The position numbers were made by a program, and so were the translations under genes. Below are positions 35,285 through 43,243 of a stretch of 64,000 bases of DNA, piece after piece. The stretch covers positions 62,001 through 126,000 of the forward strand of contig NZ_JAAAMU010000010.1 in the NCBI RefSeq assembly GCF_009909195.1. Reading direction: 5' to 3'. Under the pieces are notes generated by a model. That model was not told where the DNA came from, did not search any database, and was given only the letters and a program-made list of their open reading frames with translations. Within the stretch, counting starts at the first letter, position 1. The number at the start of each line of letters is the position of its first letter. Source of the DNA: Paenibacillus sacheonensis. GTDB lineage: Bacteria; Bacillota; Bacilli; Paenibacillales; Paenibacillaceae.

Positions 35285-37087
35285 GTGAAGCATCTGCTGA
35301 GATACATCAACAAACTGCGCGAATATGCCGGGATCAAGCTCTATGTCAATCTGGTGGGCATGACGGTCATCAGCTTCCTGGAGGGCATCGGCATTTTCCT
35401 GCTCGTTCCCGCGCTCGGCCTGATTGGCATTTTCCGCATGGATACGGGCGGCATCCCGTTCGTTTCCGGTTTGGTCGAACCGCTGAAGGCGATTCCGGAA
35501 GGCGCGCGCCTTGCCGTGCTGCTCGGCGGATTCACGCTGCTGATTACCGGTCAGGCTCTGATGCAGCGCAAGCAAACGAATTTGAATTTGGAGATTCAGC
35601 ACGGATTCATCCGCTACCTTCGGGAGGATATCTATCGGGGCTTGCTGCAGGCCAACTGGGCGTTCTTCCTGAAGAACCGCAGATCGGATTTCACGCACGT
35701 CATGACGAACGAGCTGCTGCGCGTCAGCATGAGCACGTATCTCGCGCTTCGATTATCGACGACGCTGCTCTTTACCGCCGTTCAGATCTGCTTCGCGTTA
35801 TGGCTTTCGGTCAAGCTGACGGCCATGGTCTTGATCTGCGGCCTTGCGGTCGCGGTCTATTCCAGCAAGTTCATCAAGCGGTCGAAGAACATCGGCGATC
35901 AGACCACGGAGCTGGCGCAGCAGTACATCGGCGGGATGACCGATCATTTTAATGGCATGAAGGACATCAAGAGCAACATGACCGAAGCGCAGCATCTGTC
36001 CTGGTTCGGCGCGCTGTGCGGCCGGATGGAGCATAATCTGGTCCAATTCGGAAAAACGCAGTCGGCCTCCCAGTTCGTCTATAAGGTCGCTTCCGTCGTG
36101 CTCATCTCCCTGTTCGTTTATCTGTCCTTGGAAGCGTTCCGCGTGCCTGCCGAAAGTCTCGTCCTGATCATCGTCATTTTCTCCCGGCTTTGGCCGAAAT
36201 TTTCGGCGCTGCAGGCCAATTGGGAGCAGATCGCTCAGTCGCTGCCGGCGTTCAAGAGCCTGGCGGATCTGGAGCGGGAATGCGCGGCTGCCAAGGAGCT
36301 GGATTCCTTAGACGCCGCAGCCGACGGCAAACCTCTGCGCATGGCCGAAGGAATCGAATGCCGCGGCATTTCTTACCGGTACGACAACGGCGGTTCGTCC
36401 TACGCCCTGCATCAAGTCAGCCTGTCGGTCCCGGTGAACACCATGACGGCGATCGTCGGCAAATCCGGGGCGGGCAAGAGCACCTTGATCGATATCCTGA
36501 TCGGGCTCATCAAGCCGGAAGAAGGCGAAGTCCTGGTGGACGGAATGCGGCTATCGAACGACGACGGCTTCTCATTGCGGCGGTCCGTGAGTTACGTTTC
36601 GCAGGATCCGTTCCTGTTCCATGCCAGCATCAGGGAAAACCTGCTCATTGCGGCTCCGGAAGCCGGGGAGGAACAAATGTGGGAAGCTTTGCGTTTCTCG
36701 GCTTCGGAGGAATTCGTGCGGCAATTGCCTCAGGGGCTGGATACGGTCCTCGGCGACCGCGGGGTGCGGCTTTCGGGAGGGGAACGCCAGCGGATCGTGC
36801 TGGCGCGGGCGATTCTGAGGAAGCCTTCGATATTGATTCTGGACGAAGCGACCAGCGCGCTGGACAGCGAGAACGAAGCGAAAATCCAGTACGCGCTCGA
36901 CCGGTTGAAGGGGAGAACGACCATCATCGTCATCGCCCACCGGCTGTCGACGATTCGAAACGCGGATCAAGTCCTCGTCTTGGATAACGGGCAGGTCATC
37001 CAGCGGGGCGGCTATCATCAGCTCTCCGCGGATACCAAGGGGACGTTCAGCAAACTGCTGGAGTTTCAAGCGGGGGTACGCGCATAA
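35285..37087 (+). CDS. ABC exporter of the lasso locus (D protein)
   Basis: This is a 600-residue half-transporter with an N-terminal six-helix membrane domain (about residues 15-310) and a C-terminal ATPase. Walker A is IVGKSGAGKST, the signature is LSGGERQR, Walker B is ILILDEATSALD and the H-loop is IVIAHRL. It probably works as a homodimer to export the mature lasso peptides, which also confers self-protection. GTG 35285 follows AAGGAG at 35271-35276. It is the only exporter in the two lasso sets. Confidence 0.92.
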   Translation: MKHLLRYINKLREYAGIKLYVNLVGMTVISFLEGIGIFLLVPALGLIGIFRMDTGGIPFVSGLVEPLKAIPEGARLAVLLGGFTLLITGQALMQRKQTNLNLEIQHGFIRYLREDIYRGLLQANWAFFLKNRRSDFTHVMTNELLRVSMSTYLALRLSTTLLFTAVQICFALWLSVKLTAMVLICGLAVAVYSSKFIKRSKNIGDQTTELAQQYIGGMTDHFNGMKDIKSNMTEAQHLSWFGALCGRMEHNLVQFGKTQSASQFVYKVASVVLISLFVYLSLEAFRVPAESLVLIIVIFSRLWPKFSALQANWEQIAQSLPAFKSLADLERECAAAKELDSLDAAADGKPLRMAEGIECRGISYRYDNGGSSYALHQVSLSVPVNTMTAIVGKSGAGKSTLIDILIGLIKPEEGEVLVDGMRLSNDDGFSLRRSVSYVSQDPFLFHASIRENLLIAAPEAGEEQMWEALRFSASEEFVRQLPQGLDTVLGDRGVRLSGGERQRIVLARAILRKPSILILDEATSALDSENEAKIQYALDRLKGRTTIIVIAHRLSTIRNADQVLVLDNGQVIQRGGYHQLSADTKGTFSKLLEFQAGVRA

Positions 37088-37153
37088 TCCGATCCGCAAC
37101 GTGGCGGCAGCAACCCGCAAGCTGGGGCAGAAAGGTGCCAGGCAGCTTGCGAG

Positions 37154-37750
37154 TTAGTTCCGTTCCTCGAGATAGGCCAGCAAAACGTCCAGCGACTGGT
37201 CGATCGTCATATTCTCCGTATCAATGATCAGATCGGGATTCCGGGGTACGTCGTATTTTCCGTCGATACCCGTAAAGTTGCTGATCTGCCCGCTTCTTGC
37301 CTTTTTGTACAATCCTTTGGGATCCCTCTTCTCGCATTCCGCGAGCGAGCATTTCACGTAGATTTCGATAAAATCCCCAGGTTGAAACATCTCCTTGACC
37401 ATGCGGCGGTCCTTCTCGTCCGGTGAGATAAACGCCGACAGGACGAACAAGCCCGCATCCGCGAACAGCTTCGAAACTTCCCCGATCCGGCGAATGTTTT
37501 CTGTCCGGTCCCCGTTCGAAAATCCGAGGTCGCGGTTGAGGCCGTGCCGGATATTGTCCCCGTCCAAGACGTAGGAGGCGATATTCCTGGCATGAAGCGC
37601 CTGCTCGAGCGCGAAGGCGAGCGTCGATTTGCCCGAACCGGGCAAACCCGTGAACCAGAGCGCGCAGCTGCGATGTCCGTTTCTCTCGCGGCGCTCCTGT
37701 CTCGTGACCATGGAATGCTGCCACGTAATATTGCTGCTCTCGTGCTGCAT
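37154..37750 (-). CDS. cysC: adenylylsulfate (APS) kinase
   Basis: This 198-residue APS kinase makes PAPS from APS and ATP. Walker A is GLPGSGKST, followed by YVLDGDNIRHGLNRDLGFS, the typical active-site region, and FISPDEKDR plus IYVKCSLAECEKRDPKGLY. GAGGAG lies 8 bases before the start. It runs against the lasso genes and stands alone, without sulfate adenylyltransferase (sat/cysND) or reductase. Its likely job is therefore to supply PAPS for a sulfotransferase such as the one at 25642 rather than sulfate reduction, which is an inference from the gene neighbourhood. Confidence 0.92.
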   Translation of the reverse strand: MQHESSNITWQHSMVTRQERRERNGHRSCALWFTGLPGSGKSTLAFALEQALHARNIASYVLDGDNIRHGLNRDLGFSNGDRTENIRRIGEVSKLFADAGLFVLSAFISPDEKDRRMVKEMFQPGDFIEIYVKCSLAECEKRDPKGLYKKARSGQISNFTGIDGKYDVPRNPDLIIDTENMTIDQSLDVLLAYLEERN

Positions 37751-37994
37751 GATTTCATCTCCTCTACGATGCTTCGCTGTCTCTATCTACGATCTATATT
37801 TATTTTATCATAGAGTGTCCGCCATGTTACCGCCGCCTGCAATAATGAGGCTTTCGTATCGTCCCGAAATGCCGTTCCATGGCCGCGCCCGGAAATTTCA
37901 AGGAAGATGCTTCTTTTTTGGATTAGAGTATTCCTCGCGACGGTTATGTCTGATAAAATAAACGGGCGTAAACCAACACAGGGAGGCTTTACTC

Positions 37995-38888
37995 TTGTCG
38001 TCCGAACCGCTGCTTACCTTTCTATCTCCGCCGCTGCCTTATTTCATCGAGTCCAATCGCGGAACGTATCCGAAAGGCGGCGAGCATCCGAATCGCCGGA
38101 ATATCGGCGTATTCGATTTGCTTTTTGTACATAGCGGCACCTTGCATGTCGGCGAGGAATCGAACGCCTGGGAAGTCGGTCCCGGTCAAATGTTGATCTT
38201 GCGGCCGGATCTGTGGCATTATCCCACGCGGCCCTGCTCGGAGGATACGGTTTTCGACTGGGTGCATTTCCAGACGGCCGGACCTTGGGAGGAGCACGAA
38301 GGGACCAGCTGCGGCACGCTCCGCGGGGATTACTATTCGTACGCCATTCGGCTGCCGAAGACGATGACGGTTGCTTATCCGGAGGAAGCGATCTCCTTGT
38401 TAAGCAAGCTGCACGACGCGGCGCTCGGAACGTCGCATGCCGCATTCTGGCAGCGCCAGCAATGGTTCCTTCATCTGCTGCAGCTGTTCGACGAGGGCTG
38501 GCGCAGCGACGCGGCCAAAGCGCCGATCGCCGTCGCGGAAGAAGCGGCCGCCTATTTGAAAATGAATTTCCGCACGACCGTAACGAACGGCAAGCTGGGC
38601 GAGGCCATGGGCCTGCATCCCAATTATATCGCGCGCTGCATGGGCGAAGTATTCGACTGCACGCCGCAGCAATATTTGCTCTCCTACCGAATGGACCAAG
38701 CGAAGCTGATGCTGATGAAGACGAATTGGCCGATTTCCAAAATCGCGGACGAGACCGGCTTCAAGCAGACGCCGCACTTCTCCCGTTCCTTCGCCGAGCA
38801 TGTCGGCATAACCCCGCTGTCATATCGGAAGCGGTTCACCGGCACTTCGACGGCGCGGCCCGGATCGCGGGATGAGCCAGATGCATGA
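37995..38888 (+). CDS. AraC-family transcriptional regulator
   Basis: This is a 297-residue regulator. The N-terminal cupin (about residues 30-130) has FVHSGTLHVGEES and GPGQMLILRPDLWHYP. The C-terminal AraC domain has two helix-turn-helix units (LGEAMGLHPNYIARCMGEVF and ISKIADETGFKQTPHFSRSF). The start is TTG 37995, supported by GGGAGG at 37981-37986. It reads away from cysC and converges with the DUF2332 gene at the terminator 38958-38994. No target can be named. Confidence 0.88.
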   Translation: MSSEPLLTFLSPPLPYFIESNRGTYPKGGEHPNRRNIGVFDLLFVHSGTLHVGEESNAWEVGPGQMLILRPDLWHYPTRPCSEDTVFDWVHFQTAGPWEEHEGTSCGTLRGDYYSYAIRLPKTMTVAYPEEAISLLSKLHDAALGTSHAAFWQRQQWFLHLLQLFDEGWRSDAAKAPIAVAEEAAAYLKMNFRTTVTNGKLGEAMGLHPNYIARCMGEVFDCTPQQYLLSYRMDQAKLMLMKTNWPISKIADETGFKQTPHFSRSFAEHVGITPLSYRKRFTGTSTARPGSRDEPDA

Positions 38889-38957
38889 TCGACGGTCGCG
38901 ACGATAGGAATGCCGGGTTATCGCAAAACCTGTCAGAAAGGTCGATTAGAATAGACG

Positions 38958-38994
38958 AGGCACGGATGCGCGCATCCGTGCCTGTTTGTTTTGT
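38958..38994. terminator. bidirectional terminator between AraC regulator and DUF2332 gene
   Basis: AGGCACGGATGCG pairs with CGCATCCGTGCCT (38958-38983), almost without a loop, and GTTTGTTTTG follows. The palindrome suits convergent transcription. Confidence 0.8.
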
Positions 38995-39043
38995 CCGCCG
39001 GCTAACGCAGCTGCTGCCGCGCAACAGACAACCTCGACTTCTC

Positions 39044-40060
39044 CTATATCAACCACGTAAACCATCGTCCGTGGCTTTCCGTCTCCGCGATCGTCAGCGG
39101 ATGCAGCCGTCCGTCGCGGTAAGCATCCAAATGCAGATTCATATCGTCCATATTGTTGTAGAGATGATAGAAGTCTCGCTGCTTGCCGAGCGCTTGGAGC
39201 CGCTCGTTCCATTCCTGCTTCGCTTCGGCGGAGAATTGATTGGCAACATGCGTATGGAAGATACACAGCGCAGCCTTGGCGGGCACGGTCGCGGCGACGC
39301 CGGAGATCAGTTCGATCGCGTCGCCTTCGATCAGCTGGACGGGCCGTGTCTTCAAGCAAGCCGCGGCTTTCTCCAGGTTCATCCGGCGTTTCTTATGCTC
39401 GGGCCAGATCAGCGCCTTCAGCCATAGGAGATCTTCCTCTTGGTTCAGATCGTTGACATGCAGGTCGATGCCGATTCTCGAAGATACGGGCGGGCTGTTC
39501 AAGAGAAGGAACGGCTTCTTGCCGCCGCGCGGCTCCGATTCCAGGTGAAGTTCCGCTGCCGCGCTGCCATAGACATCGCCCGTTCCATAGGAATAGCCGT
39601 ACTGATCCCAGAGCAGCTGAAGTCCGGCGCTCGTGCCGACTTCGATCAATGCCAGCGGCTTGCCCGTTTGCCGGTAGATGCTGCAGAAGGCCGGGTAGAG
39701 GAAGGCGCAGCGGTTGACTTCGTTCGTTTGCACGCGTTTGCCGGCCATCAGCCGGATGATCTCGTCGCGGAACGCGAGGCAGAAATCCTTGAATGGAGCG
39801 GCCGCGAGCGCAGGATCGCCTGGATTGCCATGAAGGCTCGGGTAGAAATACCGCAGCGGGTGAACGGCACCACGAAGCAGCATATAGTGCACGGCGCCGA
39901 AGAGCATGTTCGGCTGGAGCTGGCCTTCGCGGGCATGAGAGGCAAGCTCGAGCAGCTCCGGATCGCCTGCGATATGAAGCGAGAGACGTTCGTAAAGCGG
40001 ACTCGTATCCTTGAAATACCGTTCTGCAAAGCGCGTGAACAGATCCGATAACGATTGCAT
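39044..40060 (-). CDS. DUF2332 family protein
   Basis: This is a 338-residue protein of the DUF2332 family, seen mostly in actinobacteria and Paenibacillaceae. It has RLSLHIAGDPELLELASHA, the glycine-containing ALIEVGTSAGLQLLWDQYGY that resembles an S-adenosylmethionine site, and IFHTHVANQF. A methyltransferase-like role is possible but unproven. The start at 40060 is preferred because GAGGAGG lies 6-8 bases before it; the ATG at 40066 directly abuts that site. It is a single gene ending at the shared terminator. Confidence 0.82.
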   Translation of the reverse strand: MQSLSDLFTRFAERYFKDTSPLYERLSLHIAGDPELLELASHAREGQLQPNMLFGAVHYMLLRGAVHPLRYFYPSLHGNPGDPALAAAPFKDFCLAFRDEIIRLMAGKRVQTNEVNRCAFLYPAFCSIYRQTGKPLALIEVGTSAGLQLLWDQYGYSYGTGDVYGSAAAELHLESEPRGGKKPFLLLNSPPVSSRIGIDLHVNDLNQEEDLLWLKALIWPEHKKRRMNLEKAAACLKTRPVQLIEGDAIELISGVAATVPAKAALCIFHTHVANQFSAEAKQEWNERLQALGKQRDFYHLYNNMDDMNLHLDAYRDGRLHPLTIAETESHGRWFTWLI

Positions 40061-40066
40061 GCGCAT

Positions 40067-40326
40067 CCTCCTCTAACGTATTACACGTAGTATATCCGCG
40101 AGGGTCCATAAATGGAATTTTAAGTATTTTGTTTGGGTTATAGAAAATGTTTATCAATAGACTTTGCCTATCCTTTTATCTATCCAGGCACAGGCATGCT
40201 TTCATGGCGAACAACTGCGGTTGCGCTTCGATTTTTTGGGAATCGCACGTTTACAAACCCGAGGTTATGCCTTACTATAGCGGTTGGCATAAGATCGATT
40301 ACGCGACGAAGGATGGGACAGCACGA
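40067..40326. other. intergenic stretch before the ABC remnant
   Basis: AT-rich near the DUF2332 start and otherwise unremarkable. A frame open from 40147 has no ribosome-binding site and no recognisable domain, so I call no gene. Confidence 0.4.
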
Positions 40327-40834
40327 ATGGAGAGAGTAGAGAGAAGCAAGGCCGGTCGCTTGAGCTACGAGCATACGTTTCGGCAGGTCGCCGGGCAGGA
40401 TGAGCAAAGCACGTTGAAGTTCTTGGTGTCGCTTTACCGCGGCAACTTTTTGAATTTATCGCTGTCCGTTTTCTTTTATCTGATCAAAAGCATGCCGATC
40501 TTCGTGCTTCCGGTCGTGACGGCGAACATCATCAACATCGTCAGCCATCCCGGGGAGCATTCCGTACGCGGCTTATGGATGAATTTCGCGGTCATCGCCG
40601 TCGTCATTCTCCAGAACATCCCGACGCATACCTGGTACGTTTCCTTCATGAGCCGGGCGATACGCCACGTGGAAGCGGGCATTCGCAGCGCGCTCGTCCG
40701 CAAGCTGCAGCAGCTGTCGATTACCTATCACCGCGACTTGCAGGCAGGCAGGCTCCAATCGAAAATTAGGTACGTTCGACGAACTTATCGCGCGCAAAGG
40801 CGAATTTTATCATTTGAAGCAGCTGCAGTTGTAA
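40327..40834 (+). pseudogene. ABC exporter remnant with a large internal deletion
   Basis: The first about 150 codons (40327 to about 40768) encode the start of an ABC exporter membrane domain (LKFLVSLYRGNFLNLSLSVF, then RAIRHVEAGIRSALVRKLQQ, ITYHRDLQAGRLQSKI). At about 40769 homology breaks off. In the next frame, 40771-40834 encodes GTFDELIARKGEFYHLKQLQ then L and a stop, the typical C-terminal end of an ABC exporter ATPase. So roughly 400 codons (the rest of the membrane domain and the ATPase) have been lost, and the ends are joined out of frame. The frame open on to 40938 is an accidental continuation. Confidence 0.85.
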
Positions 40835-40855
40835 ACCGATCCAGCGGTTCGAAAG

Positions 40856-40912
40856 CCGCGATTGCCGCAGTCCCAGCACGATCATTCAGCGTGCGGAGGA
40901 TTGCGGTTTTTT
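40856..40912 (+). terminator. terminator after the ABC remnant
   Basis: CCGCGAT pairs with ATTGCGG (40900-40906), with an inner GCACG/CGTGC stem, followed by six T's (40907-40912). It is probably the original terminator of the intact transporter gene. Confidence 0.75.
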
Positions 40913-41066
40913 GTTTCGTCCATTGCGGGCAGGGTTAATAATCTACAAACAATGAAGAAACGTTAAAGAATACGAATGATACATTGACAATCATGAATAA
41001 TACGGAATAGGATGGTGAATAGGCATGAAAGATTAACCAATGCACGCGATGACATGGAGGTTGAAT

Positions 41067-41882
41067 ATGTTAGCCGAGGAACGAAGGCAGCATATCTTGG
41101 AGCTGCTTGCGAAGGACGGCCGAATCGTTGCCAAAGAGCTTGCCGGCCAATTCCAGTTGTCCATCGATTCGATCAGGCGTGACCTGACGATCATGGAGGA
41201 GCAGGGCTTGCTGCAGAAAACATACGGCGGTGCCATACCACTTGCTCCCCTGCCTAAGGTGCGTACGCTGGCTCAGCCGCGCACGGCCAGGTACGGGGAA
41301 GGGGCGCCGCATCAGAACGCGATTTCCAATTACGCGGCATCGCTCATCCAGAAGAACGATACCGTCTTTATCGGCAGTGCGGGCATCCACTACGGCATGC
41401 TGAAGTATCTTCCCGCGGACGTTCCGTTTACCGTCATTACGAATTCCCTGACAATCGCGGAGACGATTCGGGGCGAGCGCCATATCGAGTCGTATCTGAT
41501 CGGCGGGAAGCTTCGATCGAACGGAGACAGCATGATCGATACGATCGCATTCGAGACGCTCGGCAAGTTCAATTTCGATATCGGCTTCATTACCGGAGGG
41601 GGGATCGCTCCGAACGGAGTCAGTACGTCCACGCCGGAGGGAGCGGCTTTCGCGCGCGCGGTCGCCGAGGGGTCGAGACGTACGATTTGCCTGGCGCCGC
41701 ACGAGAAGATCGGCATCCGGATGTTCGCGACTTCCGTGCAGCTGGAGCAAATCGATTTGATGATTACCGACCAGGGCGCACCCGATAAAGTAATCCGCGA
41801 AATCGAAAGCAAAAACGTCAAAGTCATAGTTGCGGACGAAGATCCGAGCGAAGGAGCTGGCCATGAGAGCGATAAAAGTTGA
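41067..41882 (+). CDS. DeoR-family transcriptional regulator
   Basis: This is a 271-residue DeoR regulator. The N-terminal helix-turn-helix (MLAEERRQHILELLAKDGRI, DSIRRDLTIMEEQGLLQKTY) is followed by the sugar-phosphate sensor domain (about 80-255) with GSAGIHYGMLKYL, TNSLTIAETI, GGKLR and the GGGIAPNGVSTSTPE stretch. Such regulators usually respond to a phosphorylated sugar. GGAGG at 41056-41060 is six bases before the ATG. The gene overlaps the MurA paralogue by 20 bases, so it probably controls it. Confidence 0.9.
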   Translation: MLAEERRQHILELLAKDGRIVAKELAGQFQLSIDSIRRDLTIMEEQGLLQKTYGGAIPLAPLPKVRTLAQPRTARYGEGAPHQNAISNYAASLIQKNDTVFIGSAGIHYGMLKYLPADVPFTVITNSLTIAETIRGERHIESYLIGGKLRSNGDSMIDTIAFETLGKFNFDIGFITGGGIAPNGVSTSTPEGAAFARAVAEGSRRTICLAPHEKIGIRMFATSVQLEQIDLMITDQGAPDKVIREIESKNVKVIVADEDPSEGAGHESDKS

Positions 41883-43158
41883 ACGATCCGCGCCACTGCA
41901 AGGCAGCGTTACGATACCAGGCTCCAAGAACAGCGCACTCGCTCTGCTTGCAGCCACTTGCTTGGCCGACGAGCCGGTTACGCTGCACGGCATTCCCGAG
42001 ATTGCCGACCTGAGGGTCATCTACGAATTGGGCAGCGAAATCGGATTGAAATTCGAACGGCCGGCCAAAGGCACCGTCATTATCGATCCTCGTTCGATCG
42101 GCGGCACGGCGCTGGATCCCGCAAAATCCTCTTCTTTCCGGGCGGCTTACTATTTCGTGGGGGCGTTATTGGCGAAATTCGGCACGGTGTCCGTCGGCTA
42201 TCCCGGCGGCGATGATTTCGTCAGCCGTCCGATGGATCAGCATATCAAAGCGCTGAAGCATATGGGCGCCTCGTTCTCGTTCTTCGACCGTCACTATACG
42301 GTAGAGGCGGCAGAGCTGAGAGGCGCGGTCGTATACTTCGATATGATTACGAGCGGCGCGACGATCAACGCGATGTTGGCGGCGGTTCTTGCCAAGGGGA
42401 CGACGGTGTTGATGAATGCCGCCCGCGATCCCGAGGTAACGGATACGGCGAACCTGCTGAACCGCATGGGTGCCAGGATCGTCGGAGCGGGTACGGACCA
42501 TATACGGATCGAAGGCGTCAAGTCGCTGTCCGGCTGCGAGTATACCGTCATCCCCGACCGGCTCATCGCGGGCGCATTCCTGATGGCGGCGGGCGCGACC
42601 GGCGGCACGATTACCGTGCGCGACGTCATTCCGGAGCATCTGTCCTCCTGCATGTTCAAGCTCCGTGAAATCGGCATGGAGATCGAAGCGGACGGACATT
42701 CGATCACGGCGCACGCGGCAGGTCCGCTTCGGGCGACCCGGGTCCGGACCGCGATGTATCCCGGCTTCGCCACCGATCTGCAGCAGCCGCTGACCGCGCT
42801 GCTGACGCAGGCGCAGGGCAAGAGCATCATCGGCGAGCGCATCTATCCGGCACGGTTCAACCATGTCCACCAGCTTAACCGTATGGGAGCGAGCATCAAG
42901 GTGCGCTCCGGCGTCGCGTTCGTGCACGGGGGCCTCCCGCTGCGTGGATCGCTCGTGCACGCTTCGGACGTTCGGGCAGGCATCTGCTTGATACTCGCGG
43001 GCTTATGCGCCGAAGGGACGACGACGATTGCCGGCGTGCAGCATATCGACAGGGGATACGAAGATGCCGTCGGCGCTTTCCGCTCGCTTGGCGCGAATAT
43101 CGAACTGCACGATTCCGACGAAGTCGCCGTCGGCAGCGTCCTCCAGCAGAGCAATTGA
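41863..43158 (+). CDS. murA: MurA-like UDP-GlcNAc 1-carboxyvinyltransferase with Asp at the Cys115 site
   Basis: This is a 431-residue enolpyruvyl transferase that adds enolpyruvate to UDP-N-acetylglucosamine, the first peptidoglycan step. It begins VTIPGSKNSALALLAATCLA with the conserved Lys-Asn, and has YPGFATDLQQPLTALL and DVRAGICLILAGLCAEG with the catalytic Asp and Arg. The loop normally PGGCxIGxRP reads YPGGDDFVSRPMDQH, so Asp (about residue 117) replaces the Cys that fosfomycin alkylates. AAGGAG at 41851-41856 precedes ATG 41863 inside the DeoR gene. It is probably a paralogue under DeoR control rather than the main murA. Confidence 0.88.
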   Translation: MRAIKVERSAPLQGSVTIPGSKNSALALLAATCLADEPVTLHGIPEIADLRVIYELGSEIGLKFERPAKGTVIIDPRSIGGTALDPAKSSSFRAAYYFVGALLAKFGTVSVGYPGGDDFVSRPMDQHIKALKHMGASFSFFDRHYTVEAAELRGAVVYFDMITSGATINAMLAAVLAKGTTVLMNAARDPEVTDTANLLNRMGARIVGAGTDHIRIEGVKSLSGCEYTVIPDRLIAGAFLMAAGATGGTITVRDVIPEHLSSCMFKLREIGMEIEADGHSITAHAAGPLRATRVRTAMYPGFATDLQQPLTALLTQAQGKSIIGERIYPARFNHVHQLNRMGASIKVRSGVAFVHGGLPLRGSLVHASDVRAGICLILAGLCAEGTTTIAGVQHIDRGYEDAVGAFRSLGANIELHDSDEVAVGSVLQQSN

Positions 43159-43179
43159 TCGGATCGCGAGCGAAAATGA

Positions 43180-43228
43180 AAGAAGCCAATATTCCGCCGG
43201 CGATTGCCGGATCGAATATTGGCTTCTT
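43180..43228. terminator. bidirectional terminator between murA paralogue and alcohol dehydrogenase
   Basis: AAGAAGCCAATATTC (43180-43194) pairs perfectly with GAATATTGGCTTCTT (43214-43228), with an inner CCGG/CCGG pair. The flanks are only moderately T-rich, so it may work by structure in both directions. Confidence 0.7.
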
Positions 43229-43243
43229 CGGTTACGGCGGCCG

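Noticed and set aside
40147..40326. N-terminal extension of the ABC remnant
   Set aside because: The first 60 codons have no exporter similarity and no ribosome site; the recognisable start is ATG 40327.
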